The translations under genes and the position numbers were made by a program. Below are positions 4,858 through 5,524 of a DNA stretch of 5,524 bases, in pieces. Within the stretch, counting starts at the first letter, position 1. Each line of letters starts with the position of its first letter. The stretch comes from Bacillota bacterium (GTDB lineage Bacteria; Bacillota; Sulfobacillia; JAJZYS01; JAJYTV01), in NCBI GenBank assembly GCA_021792885.1, contig JAJYTV010000148.1:1-5524 (forward strand), in the 5' to 3' direction. Below the pieces are notes generated by a model that had not been told where the DNA came from, did no database searches, and worked only from the letters and a program-made list of their open reading frames with translations.

Positions 4858-5524
4858 CTAGCGTATCGCGGGCAGGGTCGCATGCAGAACCATGCCGTGC
4901 CCGCACTCCCACTCGAGGCTACCGCCGAGGGGGCGCAGGCGTTCGCGCATCCCCTGCAGGCCGTTCCCGGGTACGATCTCGCTGCCCGACCCGTCGTCCT
5001 CGACGCGCAGCATGGCCTGTCCGTCCTGCGCGTGCACCTCGATCGTGCACGTGCGTGCGTGCGAGTGGCGCACGACGTTCGTGACCGCCTCCCGCAGCAC
5101 GAGCGCGAGCGCGCTCTCGCCTTCGGCAGGGAGGTCGACGGGCGCAGACTGCATCTTGCAGGTGATGCCGGCCGTGACCAGCGTCGTTTCGGCATGTACT
5201 AGCTCGGCCGACAGGCTCGCGCGCCGGTAGCCCGTCACCGCCTCGCGCACTTCGCGCAGCGCCGTCCGGGCGACGTCGCGCACCTCGCCGATCTCCTTCG
5301 CGGCTTCCTCCTGGCCCCCCGGCGTCTGCAGGAGCTGCTGGGCGAGGTCGCTCTTCAGCACGATCACCGAAAGCGTGTGGCCCAAGAGGTCGTGGACATC
5401 GCGCGCGATGCGGGCACGTTCCTCTGCCTTCGCGAGCTGCTCGATCTTCTGGCGTGCATCCCGCAACGCGATCGCGTAGTCGATGAAGCGGAGCATGCCG
5501 CGCAGGCCCACGGCGGCCAGGACC
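4858..5524 (-). CDS. DesK-like sensor histidine kinase, C-terminal part, cut by the window edge
   Basis: This is the cytoplasmic catalytic part of a two-component sensor kinase of the HisKA_3/DesK subfamily. About 221 residues are visible; residue numbers below count from the GTG codon at 5511, which is probably internal because the frame stays open to the window edge with hydrophobic residues (VLAA) that may end a membrane helix. The phosphoacceptor is H40 in ERARIARDVHDLLGHTLSVIV's H-box, followed by KSDLAQQLL as in DesK. The ATPase domain shows REAVTNVVRHSHARTC (140-155, N-box), VEDDGSGS (170-177, G1) and NGLQGMRERL (183-192, G2). DesK senses membrane fluidity and acts with DesR; the sensor segment lies outside the window, so the signal is unknown. 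No response regulator follows; the next gene downstream is the 54-aa ORF after a 189-bp gap. Confidence 0.92.
   Translation of the reverse strand, partial: VLAAVGLRGMLRFIDYAIALRDARQKIEQLAKAEERARIARDVHDLLGHTLSVIVLKSDLAQQLLQTPGGQEEAAKEIGEVRDVARTALREVREAVTGYRRASLSAELVHAETTLVTAGITCKMQSAPVDLPAEGESALALVLREAVTNVVRHSHARTCTIEVHAQDGQAMLRVEDDGSGSEIVPGNGLQGMRERLRPLGGSLEWECGHGMVLHATLPAIR

Noticed and set aside
4336..5202. Plus-strand open frame (288 codons) spanning gin, the small ORF and the kinase
   Set aside because: It crosses three minus-strand genes and the gap, and its translation has no coherent domain; an antisense artefact.

Overview
The window is a compact, G+C-rich stretch (about two thirds G+C by eye) in which every supportable gene lies on the minus strand. 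Transcription therefore runs from the right edge towards position 1. The gene content and order match the conserved Bacillus subtilis block csfB(gin)-yaaO-tmk-yaaQ(darA)-yaaR-holB-yaaT(ricT)-yabA-yabB-yazA-yabC(rsmI). A Gin-type sigma-G inhibitor, RicT and DarA together point to a G+C-rich, endospore-forming member of the Firmicutes (Bacilli-like). I cannot name the genus from this sequence.

Layout, in the direction of transcription: (1) the 3' part of a DesK-like sensor histidine kinase, cut by the right edge; (2) a 189-bp gap whose downstream end holds a hairpin over a strong ribosome binding site; (3) an unrecognised 54-aa ORF; (4) gin, a 57-aa four-cysteine protein, 21 bp further on; (5) a YaaO-type PLP-dependent Orn/Lys/Arg decarboxylase-fold protein; (6) thymidylate kinase (tmk); (7) the PII-like c-di-AMP receptor darA; (8) a shortened DNA polymerase III delta' subunit (holB); (9) ricT, lacking its usual C-terminal tail; (10) a YazA-type GIY-YIG protein; (11) the N-terminal 109 codons of the 16S rRNA methyltransferase rsmI, cut by the left edge.

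From gin to rsmI there is no intergenic base. Neighbours overlap by 4 nt (TTGA, GTGA, ATGA, GTGA), 11 nt or 32 nt, or abut stop-to-start (TAG|ATG). This looks like one translationally coupled operon mixing sporulation control (gin), nucleotide supply and clamp loading (tmk, holB), second-messenger sensing (darA), mRNA processing (ricT) and rRNA modification (rsmI). Compared with B. subtilis, xpaC and yaaN (between csfB and yaaO), yaaR, yabA and yabB are absent from their expected places.

I see no mobile element, phage gene, CRISPR array or RNA gene, and no clear new biological system. The points of interest are departures within known genes: a delta' without a zinc module or P-loop, a RicT ending just after its last cysteine motif, a eukaryote-like arginine in the Tmk P-loop, the in-frame darA-TAG-holB junction, and the orphan ORF before gin.
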